A program made the position numbers and the translations under genes. A stretch of DNA of 64,000 nucleotides from Roseovarius sp. S88 (GTDB lineage Bacteria; Pseudomonadota; Alphaproteobacteria; Rhodobacterales; Rhodobacteraceae). Of this stretch, positions 18,376 to 28,749 are shown piece by piece (positions within the stretch are counted from its first letter, which is position 1; every line of letters starts with the position of its first letter). The DNA is taken from assembly GCF_037023735.1 (NCBI RefSeq), contig NZ_CP146069.1, forward strand, positions 1,901,501 to 1,965,500, in the 5' to 3' direction. The notes below the pieces were generated by a model. That model ran no database searches and was not told where the DNA came from. It saw only the letters and a list, made by a program, of their open reading frames with translations.

Positions 18376-19515
18376 ATGAGCGACAAGCGCAGCATCTTTG
18401 AAGACGTGGGCGAGGGTGCCGCACAGCCATCTGCACCTAAGGGCGGTATGATCGATGCCGGAAAACGCGGTGCGCGCGGCGCGGTGCGGCTATGGCTCAT
18501 GGTGCTCTTCGCTCTGGTTGTTGTGATGATCGCCGTGGGCGGGCTCACCCGGCTCACCGACAGCGGGCTGAGCATCACAGAGTGGAAACCCGTGACTGGG
18601 GCTTTGCCGCCGATGGATACGGCAACCTGGGAGGGGGAGTTCGAGAAATACCGCGCGATCCCGGAATACCAGCTGCAGAACAAGGGCATGAGCCTTGAGG
18701 AGTTCAAGGTCATCTACTGGTGGGAATGGGGCCATCGCCAACTTGGCCGCGTCATCGGACTTGTGTGGGCTGTTGGTTTCCTTGGTTTCCTCGCTCTCCG
18801 GAAAATCCCACCCGGCTGGACCGGGCGGCTTTTGCTCTTGGGGGCTTTGGGGGGCGCGCAAGGGGCGATTGGCTGGTGGATGGTGAGCTCCGGTTTGCGC
18901 GGCCAGATGCTTGATGTAGCATCCTACCGGCTGGCCGTACATCTGGGGTTGGCTTTTGTCATTCTGGGGTTCATCGCCTGGTATGTCATGTTGCTGGGGC
19001 GCGAAGAACGCGAGTTGATGCAGGCCCGGCGCGGACGCGAAGCCAAGCTCTTTGGGCTGTCCACAGGATGGCTTCATTTTGCCTTCCTTCAAATCCTTAT
19101 CGGCGCTCTGGTGGCCGGCATTGATGCCGGGCGCAGCTATACCGACTGGCCGCTGATGGCCGGTGGCCTTCTGCCGCCGGATTTTTGGATGGCGGATCTG
19201 GGTTTGCGCAATTTCTTTGAGAACCCCGGATTGGTGCAATTCATTCACCGTGTGACAGGGTATGTGCTTTTGGGCTTTGCCGTCATGGTCTGGCTCAAGG
19301 GGCGTAAATCTGCGCATGTCGCCACGCGTGCGGCTTTCACGGCGGCATTCCTGGCGCTGCTGGCGCAGATCGTTCTGGGCATTGTCACAGTGCTCTATGT
19401 GGCCGCTTGGCAGGTGGCGATCGTGCATCAATTCGTGGCCGTGGTGCTTTGGGTCCTGATCCTGCGCGCACGGTTTCTTAGTCAATATCCGATAGCGCAG
19501 TCTGTGCGAGGGTAA
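18376..19515 (+). CDS. ctaA: Heme A synthase (COX15/CtaA)
   Basis: CtaA oxidises the C8 methyl of heme O to the formyl of heme A, needed for aa3-type cytochrome oxidases. The 379-aa membrane protein has about eight hydrophobic helices and the alpha-proteobacterial COX15 motifs: VGGLTRLTDSGLSITEWKPV, YWWEWGHRQLGRVIGL, GRSYTDWPLMAG, and the late histidines in QFIHRVTGY and AIVHQFVAV. The start is ATG 18376. It stands alone downstream of trmJ. Confidence 0.95.
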   Translation: MSDKRSIFEDVGEGAAQPSAPKGGMIDAGKRGARGAVRLWLMVLFALVVVMIAVGGLTRLTDSGLSITEWKPVTGALPPMDTATWEGEFEKYRAIPEYQLQNKGMSLEEFKVIYWWEWGHRQLGRVIGLVWAVGFLGFLALRKIPPGWTGRLLLLGALGGAQGAIGWWMVSSGLRGQMLDVASYRLAVHLGLAFVILGFIAWYVMLLGREERELMQARRGREAKLFGLSTGWLHFAFLQILIGALVAGIDAGRSYTDWPLMAGGLLPPDFWMADLGLRNFFENPGLVQFIHRVTGYVLLGFAVMVWLKGRKSAHVATRAAFTAAFLALLAQIVLGIVTVLYVAAWQVAIVHQFVAVVLWVLILRARFLSQYPIAQSVRG

Positions 19516-19544
19516 CGATTTCTACCAAGGTAATGAGGGTCACA

Positions 19545-21014
19545 GTGACGGCTTATGATGAGTTAATGGCGTTTGAACGTGAAAATCAGGCGCTGGCCCG
19601 GGTCGCCGGCCGGTTGAGCTGGGATCAGGAAACCGTGATGCCACGCGGGGCGGCTGGGCAGCGCGCCGAGGAGGCAGGCGCGATGGAGGCGATGCTGCAT
19701 GCCCGGCGTACCGATCCACGGGTTGGCGCATGGTTGGAGGCGGCCAAACCGGAAAATGAGCTGGCGGTCGCACAACTTCGGCATATCAGGCGCAGCTACA
19801 CGCGTGCGGTCAAAGTGCCTGCCGATCTGGCCGCCGCACTGGCGCGCCTGACTTCCAGGTCACAGGGCATCTGGGCCGATGCGCGCGCTTCCGAGGATGT
19901 GGCCGCGTTTTTGCCCACGCTTGAAGAGGTGGTTTCGCTCAAAAAGCAAGAGGCTCAAGCGCTGGCCGAGGGCGGAGATGTCTATGACGCGCTCATAGAT
20001 GATTTTGAACAGGACATGACGGCCGCTGAATTGGCAGAGATGTTTGACGAAATGCGCCCCAGGTTGGTGTATTTGCGCGCAGCGGCCCTGGCGCAACCAG
20101 CCTCCCCCGAACTGACCGGCAAGTTTGATGAAACGATACAGGTCGCATTGAGTCGTGAGGTGGCGCAAGTCTTTGGCTATGACCTCAGCCGCGGTCGCAT
20201 CGACAAGGCGGTCCATCCGTTTTCCAGCGGCTCTGGCGAGGATGTGCGCATTACCATGCGCACCGCAGAGGATGACCCCTTCAACTGTATCTATTCGACA
20301 ATCCATGAGGTTGGGCATGCCTGCTACGAGCAGGGCATTGATCCGGCGTATCATCTAACGCCGGTTGGGCAGGGCGTGTCGATGGGCGTGCACGAAAGCC
20401 AAAGCCGGATTTACGAGAACCAACTTGGGCGAAGCCGTGCCTTTTGCGGGTATCTCTATGGCCGGATGCGGGACGCGTTTGGTGATTTTGGCGTCGCGGA
20501 TGAGGACATGTTCTATTGCATCGTGAACCGCGTGCATCGCGGTTACATCCGTACGGAAGCTGACGAAGTGCAGTATAACCTGCATGTCATGCTGCGCTTT
20601 CATCTCGAACGCGCGATGATGTCGGGCGACCTGCAGGTCCGCGATCTGGAAGCGGCCTGGAACGATCGGTTTGAGGCCGATTTTGGATATGCCGTGGATC
20701 GACCGTCAAATGGGGTCTTGCAAGACGTCCATTGGTCGGTAGGGCTCTTTGGGTATTTCCCGACCTATAGCCTTGGCAATGTCTATGCCGGATGTCTGTT
20801 TGAAGCGTTGCAGGCGGCTGTGCCTGAATTGGAGGTGCAGCTGGCGCAGGGGAACCTGAAAAACGCCACAGACTGGCTGCGCCGCCATGTGCAATGCCAC
20901 GGCGGGCTCTATACCCCGCGTGATGTGATTGCCAAAGCGTGTGGCAGTGCCCCCTCAGCTGCACCACTCCTGCGCTATTTGGACGAAAAGTTCAGTGCTT
21001 TGGCCGCTGCGTGA
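19545..21014 (+). CDS. M32-family metallocarboxypeptidase
   Basis: The protein (489 aa from the start chosen) is a thermostable carboxypeptidase Taq/M32 member, a cytoplasmic zinc enzyme trimming C-terminal residues from peptides. The zinc motif HEVGH lies within STIHEVGHACYEQGID. The second metal and catalytic motif is MGVHESQSRIYENQLGRS, and the IRTEADEVQYNLHVMLRF segment is typical. The start GTG at 19545 is preferred because GAGGG (19535-19539) sits five bases upstream. The ATG at 19533 has its only Shine-Dalgarno-like sequence two bases away. Confidence 0.92.
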   Translation: MTAYDELMAFERENQALARVAGRLSWDQETVMPRGAAGQRAEEAGAMEAMLHARRTDPRVGAWLEAAKPENELAVAQLRHIRRSYTRAVKVPADLAAALARLTSRSQGIWADARASEDVAAFLPTLEEVVSLKKQEAQALAEGGDVYDALIDDFEQDMTAAELAEMFDEMRPRLVYLRAAALAQPASPELTGKFDETIQVALSREVAQVFGYDLSRGRIDKAVHPFSSGSGEDVRITMRTAEDDPFNCIYSTIHEVGHACYEQGIDPAYHLTPVGQGVSMGVHESQSRIYENQLGRSRAFCGYLYGRMRDAFGDFGVADEDMFYCIVNRVHRGYIRTEADEVQYNLHVMLRFHLERAMMSGDLQVRDLEAAWNDRFEADFGYAVDRPSNGVLQDVHWSVGLFGYFPTYSLGNVYAGCLFEALQAAVPELEVQLAQGNLKNATDWLRRHVQCHGGLYTPRDVIAKACGSAPSAAPLLRYLDEKFSALAAA

Positions 21015-23049
<2,035 letters not shown>

Positions 23050-23094
23050 ATCGCGTTTTGTCAGCGTGTTACCGCATTTTGTTGAGGTAACATC

Positions 23095-24267
23095 GTGACT
23101 CCGGCTGCGCGCGTGCAGGCCGCGATAGAAGTACTCGACCACATAAATGAATGCACTCCTGCCGAAAAGGCGCTGACCACATGGGCGCGCGGGGCGCGCT
23201 ATGCGGGATCCGGGGATCGAGCTGCGGTGCGCGATCATGTATTTCAGGCCCTGCGCTGTCGGCGCAGTTATGCAGCACTGGGCGGTGGCACTGATGGTCG
23301 TGCGCTATTGCGCGGGGCTTTGATTGAGGCCGGTGTTGCGCCTGAAACGGTCTTCACTGGCGAACGCCACGCGCCTGCGGTGTTGGACGATGCAGAGCTG
23401 ATGCAAGGACGCGTGCCCGAGGTTGGCGCGGAGCAAGCGGACCTGCCGGATTGGCTTTGGGACAGGTTTGAAAGCGCGTTTGGGTCTAGCGAGGCCATGC
23501 GCAGCGCGCAGGTGCTGCGCCAGCGCGCGCCGGTCACATTGAGGGTGAATGCGGGTTTGAGCAACGTCTCGCAAGCTATTGAAATACTGAATGAAGATGG
23601 TGTCGCAGTGACCAGGATTTCACAATGCGACACCGCGCTCATCGTCGCGGAGGGTGCACGGCGCGTGGCCGGATCGCGTGCGTATCGAGAGGGTCATGTC
23701 GAACTGCAGGATGCCAGCAGTCAGGCAGCCATGGCCGCTCTGGATATTGCGCCGGGTGCAAGGGTTTTGGATTACTGTGCGGGTGGCGGTGGCAAGACAC
23801 TCGCCCTGGCGGCGCGTGTAGATGCGACGTGGTTTGCGCATGACGCGAATTTCACCAGGATGAAGGACCTGCCAGATCGCGCGCACCGCGCCGGTATACA
23901 GGTCACATGTCTGGACTCGGACGCCATCACAACTGCCGCACCTTTTGATTTGGTCCTATGTGATGCGCCGTGCTCTGGAAGTGGCACGTGGCGGCGCGCC
24001 CCAGAGGCCAAGTGGCGCCTGACCCCTGAGCGGCTTGAAGAGCTGCGCGCAACTCAGTTGACCATACTTGAGAACGCCGAACAGCATGTCGCGCCGGGCG
24101 GGCAACTGGTTTATGCGACCTGTTCGATCTTGCTTGCGGAAAATGATCGCCAGGTGGCCGAGTTCCTGTCCCGTCATTCCGCCTGGACACTGACCAAACA
24201 GATGTCCTGGCCTGTGACAGAAGAGGGAGATGGGTTCTTCCTGGCGTGCTTGACCAAGGCGGGTTAA
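23095..24267 (+). CDS. RsmB/NOP-family RNA (cytosine-5) methyltransferase
   Basis: The 390-aa protein has a class I methyltransferase domain of the NOL1/NOP2/Sun group. VELQDASSQAAMAAL is followed by the SAM site ARVLDYCAGGGGKTLALAAR. The two key cysteines lie in DAPCSGSGTWRRAP and YATCSILLAEND. Such enzymes form m5C in 16S rRNA (RsmB-like) or tRNA. The N-terminal region lacks a clear NusB domain, so the exact target is uncertain. The start is GTG 23095 preceded by GAGG. It follows guaB by 45 bases. Confidence 0.88.
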   Translation: MTPAARVQAAIEVLDHINECTPAEKALTTWARGARYAGSGDRAAVRDHVFQALRCRRSYAALGGGTDGRALLRGALIEAGVAPETVFTGERHAPAVLDDAELMQGRVPEVGAEQADLPDWLWDRFESAFGSSEAMRSAQVLRQRAPVTLRVNAGLSNVSQAIEILNEDGVAVTRISQCDTALIVAEGARRVAGSRAYREGHVELQDASSQAAMAALDIAPGARVLDYCAGGGGKTLALAARVDATWFAHDANFTRMKDLPDRAHRAGIQVTCLDSDAITTAAPFDLVLCDAPCSGSGTWRRAPEAKWRLTPERLEELRATQLTILENAEQHVAPGGQLVYATCSILLAENDRQVAEFLSRHSAWTLTKQMSWPVTEEGDGFFLACLTKAG

Positions 24268-24317
24268 CAGCTCTGACTTTCACACAATACAACCTTGACG
24301 TGTATTTCTCGCTACGA

Positions 24318-24332
24318 TTAATCTGACTTTAA
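24318..24332 (+). promoter_or_regulatory. CtrA binding site upstream of cckA
   Basis: TTAA-TCTGACT-TTAA is an exact match to the CtrA consensus TTAA-N7-TTAA. It ends 22 bases before the cckA start. A TTGACG at 24295-24300 lies 17 bp upstream of its left half, so the site may overlap the -10 region of a promoter. Binding would place the gene of the top kinase under control of its own final output, CtrA. Confidence 0.72.
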
Positions 24333-24354
24333 AACTTGCGCCCCAAACACGTGG

Positions 24355-26700
24355 GTGAGTCTTATCAGCGGGGATGCGGTTTTGGCAGACACGACAGGAC
24401 ATATTTCCACCTCAACCACGAGATCAACGCGTCTTACGCCACGGACCCGAGTGGCCTTTGTCATCGCAATTGGGTGTTTCCTGGCGTCCTATTTCGTGCC
24501 GGCGTTCCCGTCCTTGGTGCTGTTGCTGGTGTCGATCCTGCTTTTGTTGGCGACTGGATGGATCCTGGTGTTGAACATGCTGAGCCACAGGGCGGGTTCG
24601 CATATGATCCGGAGCGCCGAACAGGTGTTTGCCGAAGACACCGTCGCCAGTTTTGTGACTGGCGTGAAGGGCGACATCCGCTACGTCAACCGGGCCGCCG
24701 AGCAGCTCTTTGAAGGGCAGGAGTTTCGCACACTGGCCGGTGTTTTGCAAAGCAGCATCGCCAATCCCGGCCCGGTCCTGTTCCGCCTGGAGTCGCGCGC
24801 GGTGGCGCGCGGCGCTGCACATGAAGACGTCGTGACCCGCGCGGGACATATTCGGATTTCAGTGCATCGCGGGCGGGATGATCACTATATTTGGCGCATT
24901 GAAAAGTTGGAAGAACGCCATGCGAATGAAGCTGATCCGATGCCGTTGCCGATGATGACGGTTGGGCGCAACGGCGCAGTTTTATACATGAACACCGCAG
25001 CGCGGGACCTGATTGGCGAGCGCGCACGCACGCTTGACCGGGTGTTTCCCAAACTTCCGCTGCGCTCGGGGCAGATTAACACGATCAACAGTAGCGAAGG
25101 GGCCGTGTCATGCCTTGTGGTTGAGCTTGAAGGCGCGACCGGACGGCGCGAGGTGTTTCTGTTGCCGGGTATCGCTCCGACCGAACGTCAGCCGGATGGT
25201 TGGGCGTTTTTTGATGAACTGCCGGTGCCACTTCTGAAACTGGCGCGCACCGGTGAAATCCATCTCTCGAACCGCCCTGCACGAGATCTTTTGGGTGTCG
25301 AAGGATGCTCGGGTAAGATCATGAGTGATCTGATGGAGGGATTGGGTCGGTCGATCCCGGACTGGCTCGAAGATGCAGCCGCCGGGCGTGGCGGCGTGCA
25401 TTCAGAGTTTTTGCGTGTCAAACGCGAAGATCGCGAGGTGTTTCTGCAGGTGACGTTGAACCGTGCCACCGAGGCGGGTGAAACCGTTTTGATCGCGGTA
25501 CTCAGCGACGCGACCAAGCTAAAATCGCTTGAGGCGCAGTTCGTGCAGAGCCAAAAGATGCAGGCAATTGGTCAATTGGCAGGTGGTGTGGCGCATGACT
25601 TCAATAACCTTCTGACCGCGATTACAGGTCATTGTGATCTTTTGCTGTTGCGTCATGATCAGGGCGATCCAAACTTTGCCGATCTTGTCCAGATCAACCA
25701 AAATGCCAATCGTGCTGCGGCCCTGGTCAGTCAGCTTTTGGCCTATTCGCGCAAACAGACGCTGCGCCCTGAGGTGATGGATTTGCGCGATATGCTGTCG
25801 GACCTGACGCATCTGCTCAACCGGCTGGTGGGAGAAAAGGTCACCCTATCGCTGACCCACGACCCGACCTTGTCTTCGATCCGAGCTGACAAACGACAGT
25901 TGGAACAGGTGTTGATGAACCTTGTGGTGAATGCGCGGGACGCCATGCCGGAGGGAGGTGACATTCGGGTGCGCACCGAGAACATCACACTTGACGATCC
26001 GCTCTGGCGGGACCGCGCGATAGTGGCACCGGGGCGCTATGTGCGGGTCAGTGTAGAAGACGGTGGGGTGGGCATACCGGCGGATAAAATTCAAAAAGTG
26101 TTTGAGCCGTTTTACACCACCAAGCGCACCGGCGAGGGCACGGGGCTTGGCCTCTCAACGGCTTACGGCATCGTGAAACAGACCGGCGGGTTTATCTTTG
26201 TCGACAGCATTTTGGGCGAGGGCACCGTGTTCCAGTTGTTGTTCCCGGCGCATGATCCGGTCGCTGTAACCGAGAAAATCAAAGCCGAAGAAATTGCACA
26301 TAATCGTCCTGTCGAAGGCGTGGTTCTGTTGGTTGAAGACGAAGCTCCGGTGCGCGCCTTTGCCAGCCGGGCATTGCAGATGCGGGGTTTGACGGTGCTG
26401 GAGGCGGATTCGGCCGAAGCAGCGCTTGAGCTTCTGGAGGACACTACGCTGAACGTGGACGTTTTCGTCTCGGACGTTGTCATGCCGGGCATTGACGGGC
26501 CAAGCTGGGTCATCCGCGCGCTGCAATCCCGACCTGAAACGCAGGTTGTGTTCATGTCGGGATATGCCGCCGAAACCTTTGGCGAAATCCAGGCGCGTAT
26601 TCCGAATTCGCTCTTCCTGCCAAAGCCGTTTTCCCTGACCGATCTCACCGACATTGTCCAGCGTCAGATGCTGCGCGCCAAATCGGTTCCGGCAGAGTGA
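24355..26700 (+). CDS. cckA: Hybrid sensor histidine kinase CckA
   Basis: CckA is the bifunctional kinase/phosphatase that feeds phosphate through ChpT to CtrA and CpdR. The 781-aa protein has two membrane helices (about 33-52 and 54-76), PAS-like sensor regions (about 90-390), the H-box GGVAHDFNNLLTAITGH with His414, the N-box NLVVNARDAMPEGG, and the G boxes EDGGVGIP and GEGTGLGLSTAYGIV. A receiver domain follows with Asp707 (VSDVVMPGIDG). The order and the H-box match alphaproteobacterial CckA. The start GTG 24355 has no strong ribosome site. Confidence 0.94.
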   Translation: MSLISGDAVLADTTGHISTSTTRSTRLTPRTRVAFVIAIGCFLASYFVPAFPSLVLLLVSILLLLATGWILVLNMLSHRAGSHMIRSAEQVFAEDTVASFVTGVKGDIRYVNRAAEQLFEGQEFRTLAGVLQSSIANPGPVLFRLESRAVARGAAHEDVVTRAGHIRISVHRGRDDHYIWRIEKLEERHANEADPMPLPMMTVGRNGAVLYMNTAARDLIGERARTLDRVFPKLPLRSGQINTINSSEGAVSCLVVELEGATGRREVFLLPGIAPTERQPDGWAFFDELPVPLLKLARTGEIHLSNRPARDLLGVEGCSGKIMSDLMEGLGRSIPDWLEDAAAGRGGVHSEFLRVKREDREVFLQVTLNRATEAGETVLIAVLSDATKLKSLEAQFVQSQKMQAIGQLAGGVAHDFNNLLTAITGHCDLLLLRHDQGDPNFADLVQINQNANRAAALVSQLLAYSRKQTLRPEVMDLRDMLSDLTHLLNRLVGEKVTLSLTHDPTLSSIRADKRQLEQVLMNLVVNARDAMPEGGDIRVRTENITLDDPLWRDRAIVAPGRYVRVSVEDGGVGIPADKIQKVFEPFYTTKRTGEGTGLGLSTAYGIVKQTGGFIFVDSILGEGTVFQLLFPAHDPVAVTEKIKAEEIAHNRPVEGVVLLVEDEAPVRAFASRALQMRGLTVLEADSAEAALELLEDTTLNVDVFVSDVVMPGIDGPSWVIRALQSRPETQVVFMSGYAAETFGEIQARIPNSLFLPKPFSLTDLTDIVQRQMLRAKSVPAE

Positions 26701-26704
26701 TCTA

Positions 26705-27349
26705 TTATTGGTGCGCAGGGGCTTCGCCATGGGCCAGCGGCGTGTAGGCCCCATCGGACCCGATGCTTTCGTAGAGGGCAAACTCAGTCTCACATTTGCG
26801 TCTAAGCCGGGTTTCCACATCTGCGCTGAGGCGAAGCTCCAGCGAAGGTGACTGATTGAGCTTCCTCGTAGAGACATCTGTCTTCAAACGACTTTTCAGG
26901 AAATCTGCCAATCCTTTCTGATCCTCATATCGAAACAGATGCGTGACCGCCGTGCCGTTTTTCTGCGGCTCCAGGAACTTCGCTTGTGAGCCGACATTGG
27001 CAAAGGGTGGCCGGTTCCCCTTCATATAAGCCAGCACAAAGTCATCAAAGCTAAGGTCGTGCGTAGACGTTCGCGCACCTTCCTTACCGGAGCGGCGACG
27101 ATACCGGTACCAGCTTCCCAGCCAGTCAATCGGTTCACGCATGACCGCGAGAATGTCGAATCCCTCACCACAGAATTTTTCCAAAGCGGGGCGAAAGAAG
27201 CGGTTATAGCGGAACACCGGCGCGTGTTTGAGTTCGGGCGGATCTCGCAGAACAAGCGATGCGCGACCTCCCAACGCGTCCTGATACGCGGTGGTGCCGG
27301 TCTTGGGCACAGACAGAAAAACGAGCTTTTCCTTAGCAAACACAAGCAT
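26705..27349 (-). CDS. Sulfotransferase-like protein
   Basis: The 214-aa protein carries a PAPS-binding-type loop, VFLSVPKTGTTAYQDALGG (residues 10-28), like the 5'-phosphosulfate loop of sulfotransferases. DILAVMREPIDWLGSWYRYR is like the 3'-phosphate region. The acceptor substrate is unknown; relatives modify carbohydrates or lipids. The start ATG 27349 puts the loop at residue 13. A longer reading would run through recA in antisense. It is wedged head-to-head against recA and tail-to-tail with cckA (4 bases between stops). Confidence 0.78.
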   Translation of the reverse strand: MLVFAKEKLVFLSVPKTGTTAYQDALGGRASLVLRDPPELKHAPVFRYNRFFRPALEKFCGEGFDILAVMREPIDWLGSWYRYRRRSGKEGARTSTHDLSFDDFVLAYMKGNRPPFANVGSQAKFLEPQKNGTAVTHLFRYEDQKGLADFLKSRLKTDVSTRKLNQSPSLELRLSADVETRLRRKCETEFALYESIGSDGAYTPLAHGEAPAHQ

Positions 27350-27465
27350 ATTTGGGGGTGACCTCGTTTTTGACTGCTGTTCACCACTCTTTAACGCATC
27401 CACGCAAAAATCAAATACGAACAATTTTCTTGAAATGTTCTCCTTTTGTCTCCATAAGCTTTGAG

Positions 27466-27480
27466 AACAAGAGGTGAACG
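27466..27480 (+). promoter_or_regulatory. LexA (SOS) box upstream of recA
   Basis: GAAC-AAGAGGT-GAAC is an exact direct repeat GAAC-N7-GAAC, the complement of the alphaproteobacterial LexA consensus GTTC-N7-GTTC. It ends 52 bases before the recA start, in the position expected for an SOS operator. The region is shared with the divergent sulfotransferase-like gene. Confidence 0.83.
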
Positions 27481-27532
27481 AAAGCAGTAATGGACGCGCC
27501 AAGCGGCCTATGAAATAAGGAAGGCGACAGGT

Positions 27533-28624
27533 ATGGCAACAGCAGAACTTTTGGACATGGATCCCAAGAAAAACACCGACCGGCAAAAGGCGCTCGACAG
27601 CGCATTGGCACAGATTGAGCGCCAGTTTGGCAAAGGCTCGATCATGAAAATGGGGTCCGACAACCCCGTTCAAGAGGTCGAGGCGACATCTACCGGTTCT
27701 TTGGGCCTTGATATTGCGCTTGGCATCGGTGGCGTGCCCAAAGGGCGCATCGTTGAAATTTACGGGCCTGAAAGTTCGGGCAAGACAACGCTCACGCTGC
27801 ATTGCGTGGCAGAAGAGCAGAAAAAGGGCGGTGTTTGCGCCTTTGTTGACGCCGAGCATGCGTTAGACCCGATTTATGCCCGTAAACTGGGGGTTGATCT
27901 GGATGAACTGTTGATCTCGCAGCCCGACACAGGCGAGCAAAGTCTTGAGATTGTTGACACATTGGTGCGCTCTGGTGCGGTTAGTATGATTGTGGTGGAT
28001 TCCGTTGCGGCCCTCACGCCTAAGTCTGAGCTCGAAGGCGACATGGGCGACAGCAGCGTGGGTGTGCATGCCCGCCTGATGAGCCAGGCGATGCGCAAGC
28101 TGACTGGCTCGATCAGCCGTTCAAAATGCACCGTAATCTTCATCAACCAGATCCGCATGAAAATCGGTGTCATGTTTGGTAGCCCAGAGACAACGACCGG
28201 CGGCAACGCTTTGAAATTCTACAGCTCGGTGCGGCTCGATATTCGCCGGATTGGCGCGATCAAGGACCGTGACGAGGTGGTGGGCAACCAGACCCGCGTG
28301 AAAGTCGTCAAGAACAAGATGGCACCGCCCTTCAAGCAGGTCGAGTTTGATATCATGTATGGCGAAGGGATTTCCAAAAACGGGGAGCTTCTTGATCTGG
28401 GCGTCAAAGCCGGTGTGGTTGAGAAATCTGGCAGCTGGTTCAGCTATGGCGACGAGCGCATCGGTCAAGGCCGGGAAAACGCCAAGGAATTCCTGAGGGA
28501 AAACACCCGTATCGCCTACGAGATCGAGGATAAAATTCGAGCCGCGCATGGGCTTGATTTCGACATGCCCGAAGGGGCAGACGCCGCAGAGGCGGCTGGA
28601 GATGACGATATTCTCGAAGCCTGA
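27533..28624 (+). CDS. recA: Recombinase RecA
   Basis: RecA polymerises on single-stranded DNA for homologous recombination and stimulates LexA cleavage in the SOS response. The 363-aa protein shows the Walker A motif [13 protein letters not shown], the [17 protein letters not shown] segment, the Walker B-type [22 protein letters not shown] and the L2 loop [20 protein letters not shown], ending in an acidic tail. A LexA box precedes it and a strong terminator follows. Confidence 0.99.
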   Translation: MATAELLDMDPKKNTDRQKALDSALAQIERQFGKGSIMKMGSDNPVQEVEATSTGSLGLDIALGIGGVPKGRIVEIYGPESSGKTTLTLHCVAEEQKKGGVCAFVDAEHALDPIYARKLGVDLDELLISQPDTGEQSLEIVDTLVRSGAVSMIVVDSVAALTPKSELEGDMGDSSVGVHARLMSQAMRKLTGSISRSKCTVIFINQIRMKIGVMFGSPETTTGGNALKFYSSVRLDIRRIGAIKDRDEVVGNQTRVKVVKNKMAPPFKQVEFDIMYGEGISKNGELLDLGVKAGVVEKSGSWFSYGDERIGQGRENAKEFLRENTRIAYEIEDKIRAAHGLDFDMPEGADAAEAAGDDDILEA

Positions 28625-28647
28625 TCTCTTTGACATAGCATTCCAAG

Positions 28648-28677
28648 CGGCCCAGGTGTGATACCTGGGCCGTTTCT
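28648..28677 (+). terminator. Intrinsic terminator of recA
   Basis: A perfect 10-bp stem CGGCCCAGGT/ACCTGGGCCG with loop GTGAT is followed by TTTCT. It starts 24 bases after the recA stop. Confidence 0.88.
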
Positions 28678-28749
28678 AGTTGTGGACATGGATCAGCACG
28701 GCGGCTAAACCTCGAACTCCAATAATGCTGCAATGCCGCGAGACCCGAT

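Noticed and set aside
24355..24360. A better-supported downstream start for cckA
   Set aside because: No alternative codon keeps the N-terminal cytoplasmic segment with a clear ribosome site, so the GTG at 24355 was kept.
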